Positions 32,640-40,651 of a DNA stretch of 64,000 nt are shown here, piece by piece. The notes beneath the pieces are model-generated. The model ran no database searches. It saw only the letters and a list, made by a program, of their open reading frames with translations, and was not told the DNA's origin. The position numbers and the translations under genes were made by a program. The stretch is from Acuticoccus mangrovi (GTDB taxonomy: Bacteria > Pseudomonadota > Alphaproteobacteria > Rhizobiales > Amorphaceae). Within the stretch, counting starts at the first letter, position 1. Each line of letters starts with the position of its first letter. The stretch is from NCBI RefSeq assembly GCF_016411865.1, contig NZ_JAEKJA010000023.1, forward strand, positions 1-64,000, read 5' to 3'.

Positions 32640-33370
32640 GACGGGACGCTCGCTTCCCTCTTGTGCTCGAAGCCGAAATACGCCTCTTCCAGGGCCTGCC
32701 GGTCGGCGCTCAGGGTTTCGCTCGAGCCGGAAAGCTGAACCCGGCCCTCGCGCAGGAGGTAGAGGCGGTTGCTGAAGGCGAGGGCGCGCGTGACGCTCTG
32801 CTCCACGATCAGCATGGTCATGCCGTCGCTGCGCAGCTCCTCGAGGAATTTGTAGACGGTCGCCACCATCATCGGCGCGAGGCCGAGGGAGGGCTCGTCG
32901 ACGAGCAGCAGCTTGGGCCGCATCATCAGGGCGCGGGCGATGGCGAGCTGCTGCTGCTCGCCGCCGGAGAGCTTGCCGGCATCGGAGCGCCGCCGCTCCT
33001 CCAGGATCGGGAAGCGATGGAAGACGTCGGCGCGGTCCTTGCCGACCTGCTCGCGGTCGCGCCGGATCGAGGTGCCGAGCATCAGGTTCTCCTCGACGGA
33101 GAGCTGCGGAAAGATCCCGCGCCCTTCCGGCACCATCGCGAGGCCGAGCCGGCAGACGCTCTCGGGCGGTAGGCCGCCGAGGTCGCGCCCGCCGAGGGTG
33201 ATGCGGCCGGTGGAGCGGATCGCCCCGGCGATCGCCAGCATGGTGGAGGACTTGCCGGCGCCGTTGGGGCCGACGATGGCGACCGCCTCGCCCTCCGACA
33301 CGGTGAGATCGACGTTGCGCACCGCCTCGGCCCGGCCGTAGCTGATGCGCAGATTTTCGACGTTCAGCAT
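32636..33370 (-). CDS. Branched-chain/amide-type ABC ATPase (LivF-like)
   Basis: A 244-residue ABC ATPase with Walker A GPNGAGKSS, signature LSGGEQQQL and Walker B LLLVDEP, with SLGLAPMMV beyond it as in LivF. The family feature MVPEGRGIFPQLSVEENL is present. One base separates it from the LivG-like stop. It couples ATP use to the permeases. Confidence 0.93.
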   Translation of the reverse strand: MLNVENLRISYGRAEAVRNVDLTVSEGEAVAIVGPNGAGKSSTMLAIAGAIRSTGRITLGGRDLGGLPPESVCRLGLAMVPEGRGIFPQLSVEENLMLGTSIRRDREQVGKDRADVFHRFPILEERRRSDAGKLSGGEQQQLAIARALMMRPKLLLVDEPSLGLAPMMVATVYKFLEELRSDGMTMLIVEQSVTRALAFSNRLYLLREGRVQLSGSSETLSADRQALEEAYFGFEHKREASVPS

Positions 33371-33371
33371 G

Positions 33372-34100
33372 CTAGAGCGCTTCCTCGCCGAGGTAGGCGT
33401 TGCGCACGACGGGATCCTTCATGATCACGTGGGGGGCGGCCTCGGCGATCTTCTTGCCGAAGTCGATGACGCAGATGCGGTCGCAGACGTTCATGACGAC
33501 GCGCATGTTGTGCTCGATGAGGAGCACCGCGCAGCCGAAGTGCTTCGGAATCTCCTGGATGAGATGGATGAGGTCGTCGCACTCTTCCTCGTTGAGGCCG
33601 GCCGCCGGCTCGTCGAGGAGCAGGAAGCGGGGATCGCCGGCGAGGGCGCGGGCAATGCCGACCCGCCGCTCCACGCCGTAGGGGAGGGTATCGGCCCGCC
33701 GGTCGGCCACGGCGCTGAGCCGGGTCCAGTCGAGCACGGCCTCGGCGCGGTCCTTGGCGGCGGCCGACTTCTTTTCCGCGCCGAGGGCGTAGGCGGTGAG
33801 ATTTTCGCGCACCGTGAAGCCGCGGAACAGCCTGACGGCCTGGAACGTGCGGGCGATGCCGAGGTGGGAGCGCAGCTCGGGCCGCGCCGCCGTCAGGTCC
33901 CGGCTGCCGAGGCGGATGCGCCCGGTGGTGGGGCGCTGAAAGCCGGTGATGACGTTGACGAGCGTGGTCTTGCCCGCTCCGTTCGGGCCGATGAGGCCGC
34001 AGATTTGACCGGGCTCCAGCGCGAAGGAAACGTGATCGAGGGCGACGATGCCCTCGAACTGCACGCTGATGTCATCGATCTCCAACCGGTCGCCGCTCAA
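33372..34100 (-). CDS. Branched-chain/amide-type ABC ATPase (LivG-like)
   Basis: A 242-residue LivG-type ATPase with Walker A GPNGAGKTT, GIARTFQAVRLFRGFTVREN, a signature region reading LPYGVERRVGIARAL in place of LSGGQ (normal in LivG) and Walker B FLLLDEP. The TTG at 34100 was chosen as the start because AGGAG lies seven bases upstream and the ABC domain begins ten residues later; the longer frame to 34160 has no family-like sequence. Confidence 0.88.
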   Translation of the reverse strand: MSGDRLEIDDISVQFEGIVALDHVSFALEPGQICGLIGPNGAGKTTLVNVITGFQRPTTGRIRLGSRDLTAARPELRSHLGIARTFQAVRLFRGFTVRENLTAYALGAEKKSAAAKDRAEAVLDWTRLSAVADRRADTLPYGVERRVGIARALAGDPRFLLLDEPAAGLNEEECDDLIHLIQEIPKHFGCAVLLIEHNMRVVMNVCDRICVIDFGKKIAEAAPHVIMKDPVVRNAYLGEEAL

Positions 34101-34207
34101 CTCGTTTCTCCTGCCTGTGGCGTGCGGGCGGCGCCGTCCGTGGGGCGAGGCGCGCCGCAAGCCGCCACCCGGCCGGAGCGCGCCGACCGGGGTCGTGTCG
34201 TCGATCT

Positions 34208-35410
34208 CTATTCCTGGAACAGCATCTCGAAGGGGACCGGCGTCTTGTTGGTGTAGTACTCTCCGAGGGAGTGCATCTTGCCGTCCTCGACCTCCATCAT
34301 CAGGCCGCGGACCTGGGTCTGGATGTGGACGTCCTCGGTGAAGGTGCGCGGGCCGATGAGGAGCGGCTCGTTGTCGAACTTGTTGAGCTCGGCGGCGATC
34401 GCTTCGGAATCGACGGTGCCGGCCCGCTCCGCGGCGATGGCGAAGGCCTGCACCACGCTGTAGCCCATCATCGCGAGGCTCGTGGTCGGCAGGCGGCCGT
34501 AGCGCTCCTCGAAGCGCGCCATGAACTCCTGCACCTTCGGGTTGGGATCGTCGCCATAGAGCGAGCCGTGCGCCGGCAGGTAGAAATCGGACAGGTGCGG
34601 CAGGCTCTCGAGCCAGTAGTCGCCGTCGGCGCCCATGCTCGTCATCAGCGGTGCATTAATCCCCGCGGCGCGCAGCTGGCGGATGATCGAGGGCATCGCC
34701 GTGATCGTGGAGCACAGCATGATGAAGTCGGGCTCTTCGGGAAGGGCCTTGATGCGGGTGATCTGCACGGCGATCGAGCTGTCGGCGATCTTGTAGGTGT
34801 CCTCGCCGAGGAATTCGGTGCCGTCGAGCTCGCCCCAATGGTGCTTGAAGCCCGAGCACTGGGAGCGCGTGAAGGTGTAGTCGGTCTCCTTCAGCGCGTA
34901 GGCGCTGCGCCAGCCCATCTTCTCGTAGGCCCATTCGGCGCTGAGATAGCTTTCCGCCTGGACCGCGACGGAGATCGTGTAGACCAGCGGGCCGATGCCC
35001 TGGGGGCCCCACTTGGGCGAGCCGGAACAGATCGACATCGTGGCGATGCCGGCGTTCTGCGCCGCGAGGGCGGCGGGGGCGCCCATGTCGAAGTCGCACG
35101 AGGCGATCAGGAAGTCGACGCCTTCGTCGATGAGCTCGGTGCCGACCTTGAACGCCTGCGTGGGATCGGTCTTTGTGTCGCCCTCGATCAACTCGATCGG
35201 ACGGCCGAGCACGCCGCCCGCGGCGTTGATGTCGTCGACCGCGATGCGAGCGGCCTTGGACGGGTCGTCGTCGAAGGCGGTCATCCAGCCGCTCTTGGCG
35301 ATCGCCATGCCGATCAGGATGGGGTCCTTCGCATCGTCGGCGGCCTGGGCCGGCGCGGCGGCCAACAGCCCGACGGCGAGCAAGGCGAACGAAGTCAATT
35401 TCACACGCAT
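34208..35410 (-). CDS. Periplasmic substrate-binding protein of the Liv/amide-type importer
   Basis: A 400-residue type I periplasmic binding protein of the amino-acid/amide family. A signal peptide (1-23) ends in APAQA. The ligand domain starts DPILIGMAIAKSGWMTAFDD and has DDINAAGGVLGRPIELI, typical of LivJ/AmiC-like sensors. Two cysteines (SCDFDMG and TMSICSG) may form a bridge. It is the first gene of the operon, whose remaining genes are ATPases, permeases and the dimethylformamidase-like enzymes; thus it probably recognises an amide. The ATG at 35410 is decided by the signal peptide; AGAGAGG lies about 11 bases upstream. Confidence 0.9.
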   Translation of the reverse strand: MRVKLTSFALLAVGLLAAAPAQAADDAKDPILIGMAIAKSGWMTAFDDDPSKAARIAVDDINAAGGVLGRPIELIEGDTKTDPTQAFKVGTELIDEGVDFLIASCDFDMGAPAALAAQNAGIATMSICSGSPKWGPQGIGPLVYTISVAVQAESYLSAEWAYEKMGWRSAYALKETDYTFTRSQCSGFKHHWGELDGTEFLGEDTYKIADSSIAVQITRIKALPEEPDFIMLCSTITAMPSIIRQLRAAGINAPLMTSMGADGDYWLESLPHLSDFYLPAHGSLYGDDPNPKVQEFMARFEERYGRLPTTSLAMMGYSVVQAFAIAAERAGTVDSEAIAAELNKFDNEPLLIGPRTFTEDVHIQTQVRGLMMEVEDGKMHSLGEYYTNKTPVPFEMLFQE

Positions 35411-35869
35411 CGTGAGACACCTCTCTTGTCGGGATCGCCGTGCCGCTCGTCGAAGCTGTTTGGGATGTATCAGCGGTCGCCCCCGATGCCCCTGACGGTT
35501 GCGGGCAATGTGACATTTGTCAAGCGAATAAGAAACTTTGTTATCGCTTACGAAAATCACTTTCACTAACGAGGATTCCCTCGCTCTCCCCAGCGCCGCT
35601 TGACGTTGCCGAGATCCCGAAGGCGCCAGCCCGGCCGCTGCGAGCGGCGAGGATTCAGCACGGTGATCCCATGGTTATGCGCCTGTTTTCGCTCGCAAAT
35701 GAAGTGTTTGCCGCCCAAGCGGGCGGCATCTCGCGCCTAATAATCAGACACGGACGCCTGATTTTTCCGCATACCTTTCCAAACTTTGTGCATGAGAAAG
35801 TATTTTTCTCATAAGAAATCATGCTAGCTTCGATGGCTGAATTGCGAGACGTCAGCTTGGAGATCGAGG
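35411..35869. promoter_or_regulatory. Divergent AT-rich control region with an 8+8 dyad
   Basis: This 459-base gap separates the leftward amide operon from the rightward TRAP operon. It holds no convincing gene. Both ends are notably AT-rich. A perfect dyad, ATGAGAAA (35792-35799) and TTTCTCAT (35805-35812) with a 5-base spacer, lies 58 bases before the TRAP binding-protein start, and its right half overlaps TATTTTTCTC, which recurs upstream of the ammonia-lyase gene. These look like operator and promoter elements. Confidence 0.55.
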
Positions 35870-36877
35870 ATGCGACCTATCACTCTGTCGGCAGGTGCGC
35901 TGTGTGTCGGCGTTCTGCTTGCGGCGGCGCCGGCGTCGGCGGCCGACACGGTCAAGTGGGACCTTTCCACCGAATACGCGCCGACGTCGCTGCCCGGCCG
36001 GGCCGACGCCTACTTCGCCGAGCGGGTGAAAGAGCTGTCGGACGGGCAGATGGACATCACCGTCCACTATAGCGGCGCCCTCGGCTTCAAGGCCGCCGAC
36101 CACTATACGGCGGTGGAGGACGGCGCGCTGCAGCTTGCCGACACACCGTTCAACCGGATGAACGGCATCTACCCGATCTTCGAGATGCAGGCCCTGCCGT
36201 TCCTGCAGTCGACCTTGGACGAGGCGCAGACGCTCGACGAGCTGATGCGGCCCTTCTACAACGCCAAGATGGAGCAGAACGACCAGTTCATCCTCTTCAC
36301 CGCGCCGTGGACACCGCAGGGCTTCTGGGCGAAGGAAGATGTCGCATCGGTCGAGGACCTCAAGAATCTGCGGGTTCGGGTGGTCGATCTCGCCTCAGTC
36401 CAGACGCTGAAGCGGGCCGGCGCGGACGCCATCCAGCTGAGCTGGGCCGATACGCTGCCGGCCCTCTCCACCGGCTCCATCAATGCCGTGCTCACCTCCG
36501 ACGACGGCGGCCTCTCGGCGAAGTTCCCGGAAGCGGGCCTCACGAGCTTCTCCGCCGTCGGCTTCACGGTGGGCGTCGACATGGTGCACGTCAACGCGGA
36601 CGCCTTCGCCGATCTTCCCGAGGACCTGCAGCTCGTCGTCCTCACCGCCGCCGCCGAGGCGGGGGACTACGGCTGGTCGATCGCCAAGGAGACGGTGGCC
36701 GGCAACTTCGCCAAGATGGGCGACCTCGGCGTCTCCGTGGTCGAGACGGTCTCGCCGGAGTTCAAGGCTGCGCTGCGGGAAGCCTCCCAGCCCGCCATCG
36801 ACGACTGGAAGGAGCGCTTCGGTCCGCAGGCCGACATGCTGCTCGACCTCTACCAGAAGAAGGTCGCCGGCGAGTAG
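35870..36877 (+). CDS. TRAP transporter substrate-binding protein (DctP-like)
   Basis: A 335-residue periplasmic protein of the TRAP DctP/TeaA family. The signal peptide (1-24) ends in AAPASA. Visible family elements are YFAERVKELSDGQMDITVHY and, near the middle, LKNLRVRVVDLASVQTLKRA with the conserved arginine that typically binds the substrate carboxylate. It begins a three-gene TRAP unit and probably imports an organic acid or a zwitterion for the catabolic enzymes that follow. The ATG at 35870 is supported by the signal peptide; the ribosome site is weak. Confidence 0.92.
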   Translation: MRPITLSAGALCVGVLLAAAPASAADTVKWDLSTEYAPTSLPGRADAYFAERVKELSDGQMDITVHYSGALGFKAADHYTAVEDGALQLADTPFNRMNGIYPIFEMQALPFLQSTLDEAQTLDELMRPFYNAKMEQNDQFILFTAPWTPQGFWAKEDVASVEDLKNLRVRVVDLASVQTLKRAGADAIQLSWADTLPALSTGSINAVLTSDDGGLSAKFPEAGLTSFSAVGFTVGVDMVHVNADAFADLPEDLQLVVLTAAAEAGDYGWSIAKETVAGNFAKMGDLGVSVVETVSPEFKAALREASQPAIDDWKERFGPQADMLLDLYQKKVAGE

Positions 36878-36883
36878 GTCCGC

Positions 36884-37435
36884 ATGCCCGTGGGTTATCG
36901 CCTGGTCGTCCACTTTCGCCGCGCTGTCAGCCTAATCTCCCTGGCGAGCGCGGGCTTGGCGGCGATGGGGGTCCTCATCGTCGCCGGCTTCATCATCTAC
37001 GAGATCGTGCTGCGGACATTCTTCGCGACGTCGACGTTCATGATGAACGAGATCGTCGGCTACCTGGTGGCGGCGATCGGCTTCCTGGCGCTCGGCCATG
37101 CGTTCGAGCGCGGCGACATCCTGCGGGTGAGCCTGCTGTTGCAGCCGCTCTCCCGCTGGCCGCTCGCCCGCCTCGTGCTCGAAGTCGTGCTGGTGCTCGC
37201 GACGCTCGCCGTCACGGGCTTTCTCATCTCCTACTTCTACGGCAACGTCGAACGGCAGTTCACGCGTGGCTACACCAGCGGAACGATGTCCAACATGCCG
37301 CAATGGATCCCGACGGGGATGATGCTCGTCGGCCTCGTGGTCTTCTGGCTCCAGGTCCTCGCCTACGGGCTCGGCGTCGCCCTGCGCCAGATCCCTCCGA
37401 GCGCCGATCCGCAGGCGGAGGCTGGCGTCCAATAG
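36884..37435 (+). CDS. TRAP transporter small permease (DctQ-like)
   Basis: A 183-residue four-segment membrane protein of the DctQ type. It has a charged loop and a C-terminal tail after PTGMMLVGLVVFWLQVL. It follows DctP by six bases and comes before DctM. Such subunits pair with the large permease to import the substrate with sodium. Confidence 0.9.
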   Translation: MPVGYRLVVHFRRAVSLISLASAGLAAMGVLIVAGFIIYEIVLRTFFATSTFMMNEIVGYLVAAIGFLALGHAFERGDILRVSLLLQPLSRWPLARLVLEVVLVLATLAVTGFLISYFYGNVERQFTRGYTSGTMSNMPQWIPTGMMLVGLVVFWLQVLAYGLGVALRQIPPSADPQAEAGVQ

Positions 37436-37474
37436 TGTCTGCGGTCGCGATCGGACGCCACGGGAGCATGGTCC

Positions 37475-38779
37475 TTGAATATTCTCGATAGCTCCGCCTT
37501 CGTCATCCTGTCGATGTTCGTGCTGCTCGGATGCGGTGCCTGGCTGTTCTCGGCCTTTTTGCTCGTGAGCACGCTCGGCCTCCTCTTCGTGGTCGACATG
37601 AACCCCGCGCGGATCGGCGCCATCATGTCCCAGGTGATGTGGCGCAGCGCCTCGTCGTGGGAGCTTTCGGCGATCCCACTCTTCATCCTGATGGGCGAGC
37701 TGATCTTCCACACCGACATCGCCCGCCGCCTCTTCCGCGGGCTCTCGCCCTGGGTCGATCGCCTGCCCGGGCGGCTGCTCCACGCCAACGTCGGCGGCTG
37801 CACCATCTTCGCGGCGATCAGCGGCTCGAGCGTCGCGACGGCGGCGACCATCGGCAAGATCACCATCGGCGAGCTCGACAAGCGCGGCTACGACCGCAAC
37901 CTCTCGCTGGGCTCGCTCGCCGGCGCCGGCACCTTCGGACTGATGATCCCGCCGTCGATCAACATGATCATCTTCGGCGTGATCGCGGAGGTGTCGGTGG
38001 CGAAGATGTTCGCGGCGGGCGTCGTTCCCGGCCTCATTCTGGCGGCGCTCTACAGCGGCTACATCGCGCTGCGCTGCGGGCTCGATCCGTCCAAGGCACC
38101 GGCGGCGGGTACCTCCTCCTGGGGCGACCGGCTGCGCGGTCTCGTCGACCTCGCGCCCATCATGCTCCTCGTGGTGATCGTGCTCGGCAGCATCTACACG
38201 GGGGTCGCGACGCCGTCGGAATCGGCGGTGATGGGGCTCGCGGCAACGCTCGTGGTGGCGATCGTGACGCGCCAGCTCACCGTCAAGATTTTCATCGAGG
38301 CGCTGATGAGCACCGTGCGTACCTCCTCGATGATTCTCACCCTGATGACGGCGGCGAGCTTCATGTCGGCCGCGCTCGGCTACATGCACGTGCCGCAGGA
38401 CGTCGCCACCGCGATCGGCGCGCTCGACATCACGCCGCTGCAGCTCGTTGCGCTTCTGGCGCTCTTCTACATCATTCTGGGCTGCTTCCTCGACGGCATC
38501 TCCATCATGCTGATGAGCCTGCCCATCGTCCTGCCGCTGGTGACGGCGGCGGGCTACGATCCGATCTGGTTCGGCGTGTTCCTCATCGTGGTGACGGAGC
38601 TCGGGCTGATCACCCCACCGATCGGCTTCAATCTCTTCGTGCTGCAGGGCCTGACGCGGCTGAGCCTCGGGCGTCTCGCCAAGGCGGCCTTTCCCTTCTT
38701 CCTCCTCACCTGTCTCGCCGGGGCGATCCTCGTCGCCTTCCCCCAGCTCGTCCTGTGGCTCCCCGACGCCCTGTTCTGA
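37475..38779 (+). CDS. TRAP transporter large permease (DctM-like)
   Basis: A 434-residue DctM-type permease with about twelve membrane segments. Family blocks are AAISGSSVATAATIGKI near residue 110, GTFGLMIPPSINMIIFG near 150, and TPPIGFNLFVLQGL near 385. It starts at TTG 37475, as no ATG fits the family N-terminus. It completes the TRAP unit. No gene follows directly; 144 bases separate it from the gamma-glutamyltransferase-like gene. Confidence 0.92.
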   Translation: MNILDSSAFVILSMFVLLGCGAWLFSAFLLVSTLGLLFVVDMNPARIGAIMSQVMWRSASSWELSAIPLFILMGELIFHTDIARRLFRGLSPWVDRLPGRLLHANVGGCTIFAAISGSSVATAATIGKITIGELDKRGYDRNLSLGSLAGAGTFGLMIPPSINMIIFGVIAEVSVAKMFAAGVVPGLILAALYSGYIALRCGLDPSKAPAAGTSSWGDRLRGLVDLAPIMLLVVIVLGSIYTGVATPSESAVMGLAATLVVAIVTRQLTVKIFIEALMSTVRTSSMILTLMTAASFMSAALGYMHVPQDVATAIGALDITPLQLVALLALFYIILGCFLDGISIMLMSLPIVLPLVTAAGYDPIWFGVFLIVVTELGLITPPIGFNLFVLQGLTRLSLGRLAKAAFPFFLLTCLAGAILVAFPQLVLWLPDALF

Positions 38780-38875
38780 CCTTCGCGCGGGCCGGAAGAT
38801 GTCGCGCCGCGGGTCGACAGGAGAGTGGAGTGTCTCGCCGCATGATGTGCGCGATAGGAACATTAGTTTCTGATT

Positions 38876-38886
38876 CGAAAATTTCG
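38876..38886. promoter_or_regulatory. Short palindrome before the gamma-glutamyltransferase-like gene
   Basis: CGAAA-A-TTTCG, a perfect 11-base palindrome in a local AT-rich patch, 37 bases before the GTG start. An overlapping TTTC-N6-GAAA dyad spans 38867-38880. It may be an operator for this gene. Confidence 0.4.
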
Positions 38887-38923
38887 GGAGGCTGGCAGTG
38901 AGTTTCGCGATGCTTGGCGCACG

Positions 38924-40528
38924 GTGGTTGATGTGAGCGATGAATGGTTTCAGTCGCCGAGCCGGCGATCGGTGATCGCCTCCGAGGCGATGGTCGTGGC
39001 GGCGACGCCGCAGGCGACGTTTGCCGGCTACGACGTGCTGCGCGAAGGCGGCAACGCCGTCGACGCGGCCGTCGCGGCGATCGCCGTGACGAGCGTGGTC
39101 GAAGCCTCCCAATGCGGGCTCGGCGGGGACTGCTTCGCCTTCGTCGCCCGGCCGGACGCGGTGCCTGTCGCCTACAACGGGTCCGGCCGGGCGCCGATGG
39201 GGCTGTCGCTCGACCGGCTCCTCGGCGAGGGCGTCGGCGCCATCGCGCGCACGAGCCCGCACGCCGTCACTGTTCCCGGAGCGGTGGAGGCCTGGTGCCG
39301 GCTCCATGCGGACTTCGGCTCGCTCGACCTCGAGCGGCTTCTCGCCCCGGCGATCGGCTACGCTGAGAACGGCTACGTCGTGCAGCGCCGCGTGGCGCAC
39401 GACTGGGCGATGAGCGCCGACTTGCTCGCTGCCCAGGACAACGCATCGCGTTTCTATCTGCGCAGCGACGGCAGCGCTCCGGTGGCGGGGAGCCGTCATC
39501 ACCTGCCGGGCCTTACGACGGTCTTCCGTGCGATCGCCGCGAAGGGGTCCGACGGCTTCTACCGCGGCCCCGTCGCGGAGGACATCGTCGCCTATCTGCG
39601 CTCGCTCGGCGGCGCCCACGACCTCGCCGACTTCGCCGATCACCACGGCGCCTATGTCGACCCGATCTCGCGGCGCTTCCATGGCCACGACGTCTACGAG
39701 TGCCCGCCGAACGGCCAGGGAATCGCCGCGCTGATCATCATCGGGCTCCTCGAGGCCCTTCTCGGTGACGGCACGCTCGACAGCACCGACGGCGTCCACC
39801 TCCTCGCCGAGGCGAGCAAGATCGCCTTCGCGATCCGCGATGAGCTTGTGGCCGATCCCGTCGCCTCGCCGATGGACGTCGACCGCTGGCTCACGCCCGA
39901 GGCGACGGCCCGGCTCGCCGCGCGCGTCGACCGCGCCCGCGCCACCCCGCGCACGTCCGTCGCCGAAATGATGCCGGCCCATCCCGAAACGAGCTACGTC
40001 ACCGTCGTCGACCGGGACGGCCTCGCCGTGAGCCTGATCTCCTCGATCTTCTCCGATTTCGGCAGCACGCTGGTGGAGCCGCGCAGCGGTATCCTGCTGC
40101 AGAACCGGGGGGCCGGCTTCAAGCTGGAGCCCGGGCACCCGAACGCCATCGCGCCGGGCAAGCGGCCGCTCCACACCATCATCCCGGCGATGGCGATGAA
40201 GGGCGGTCGGCCGAGCCTCTCCTTCGGCGTCGTCGGCGGTCACTATCAGCCGGTCGGCCACACGATGGTGCTCCACTCGATGCTCGCCGAGGGGCTCGAC
40301 CCGCAAGAGGCGCTCAACCGGGCGCGCAGCCTGTGCCAGTCAGGCTCCTTGGAGCTCGAGGCGATCCATCCGCCGGAGCGTGCCCGCGCGCTCGAGGCAC
40401 GGGGGCATTCCGTCGTCTATCCGTCCGTTTCGCTCGGCGGCGGCCACGTCATCGAGATCGACCACGAGCGCGGCGTGCTCATCGGGGCGAGCGATCCGCG
40501 CCGGGACGGCGTGGTCGCCGGGTTCTGA
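38924..40528 (+). CDS. Gamma-glutamyltransferase-family amidohydrolase
   Basis: A 534-residue Ntn-hydrolase of the gamma-glutamyltransferase family. These enzymes cut themselves to expose a threonine; here it is expected at the threonine in HPETSYVTVVDRDG, about residue 350. GSTLVEPRSGILLQNRGAGF and GVVGGHYQPVGHTMVLHS are typical C-terminal blocks. There is no signal peptide, so it may work in the cytoplasm, as the oxamate amidohydrolase HpxW does. The GTG at 38924 is the start by frame and neighbour spacing. It lies behind the TRAP genes and could cleave a gamma-glutamyl compound or other amide that they bring in. Confidence 0.85.
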   Translation: MVDVSDEWFQSPSRRSVIASEAMVVAATPQATFAGYDVLREGGNAVDAAVAAIAVTSVVEASQCGLGGDCFAFVARPDAVPVAYNGSGRAPMGLSLDRLLGEGVGAIARTSPHAVTVPGAVEAWCRLHADFGSLDLERLLAPAIGYAENGYVVQRRVAHDWAMSADLLAAQDNASRFYLRSDGSAPVAGSRHHLPGLTTVFRAIAAKGSDGFYRGPVAEDIVAYLRSLGGAHDLADFADHHGAYVDPISRRFHGHDVYECPPNGQGIAALIIIGLLEALLGDGTLDSTDGVHLLAEASKIAFAIRDELVADPVASPMDVDRWLTPEATARLAARVDRARATPRTSVAEMMPAHPETSYVTVVDRDGLAVSLISSIFSDFGSTLVEPRSGILLQNRGAGFKLEPGHPNAIAPGKRPLHTIIPAMAMKGGRPSLSFGVVGGHYQPVGHTMVLHSMLAEGLDPQEALNRARSLCQSGSLELEAIHPPERARALEARGHSVVYPSVSLGGGHVIEIDHERGVLIGASDPRRDGVVAGF

Positions 40529-40545
40529 CGCGACCCGGCACCCGC

Positions 40546-40651
40546 TGGAGCGCGTTTAGGAAAGGTGGTGCCGGTTTTCTGCTCCGAACGCGCGCAGACA
40601 AGGAAACTGGAGCAGGTTCGGTGAACGCGAGTTCATTGAATCGCGTCTAGC
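40546..40651. repeat. Intergenic palindromic repeat resembling rhizobial mosaic elements
   Basis: Between two convergent genes lies GGAGCGCGTTTAGGAAAGG, an inverted CCGGTTTTC segment and GAACGCG, then AACTGGAGCAGGTTCG and GTTCATTGAATCGCGTCTAG. This arrangement recalls the 50-100 base palindromic intergenic elements (RIME/RPE type) scattered in Rhizobiales chromosomes. The central arms GCGCGTT/AACGCGC fold back. Its right edge touches the amine oxidase stop codon. Only one copy is in the window. Confidence 0.6.

Noticed and set aside
36932-40306. A 1124-codon open frame on the minus strand
   Set aside because: It lies antisense to the TRAP permease and gamma-glutamyltransferase-like genes, and has arginine/histidine/aspartate-rich composition typical of shadow frames.
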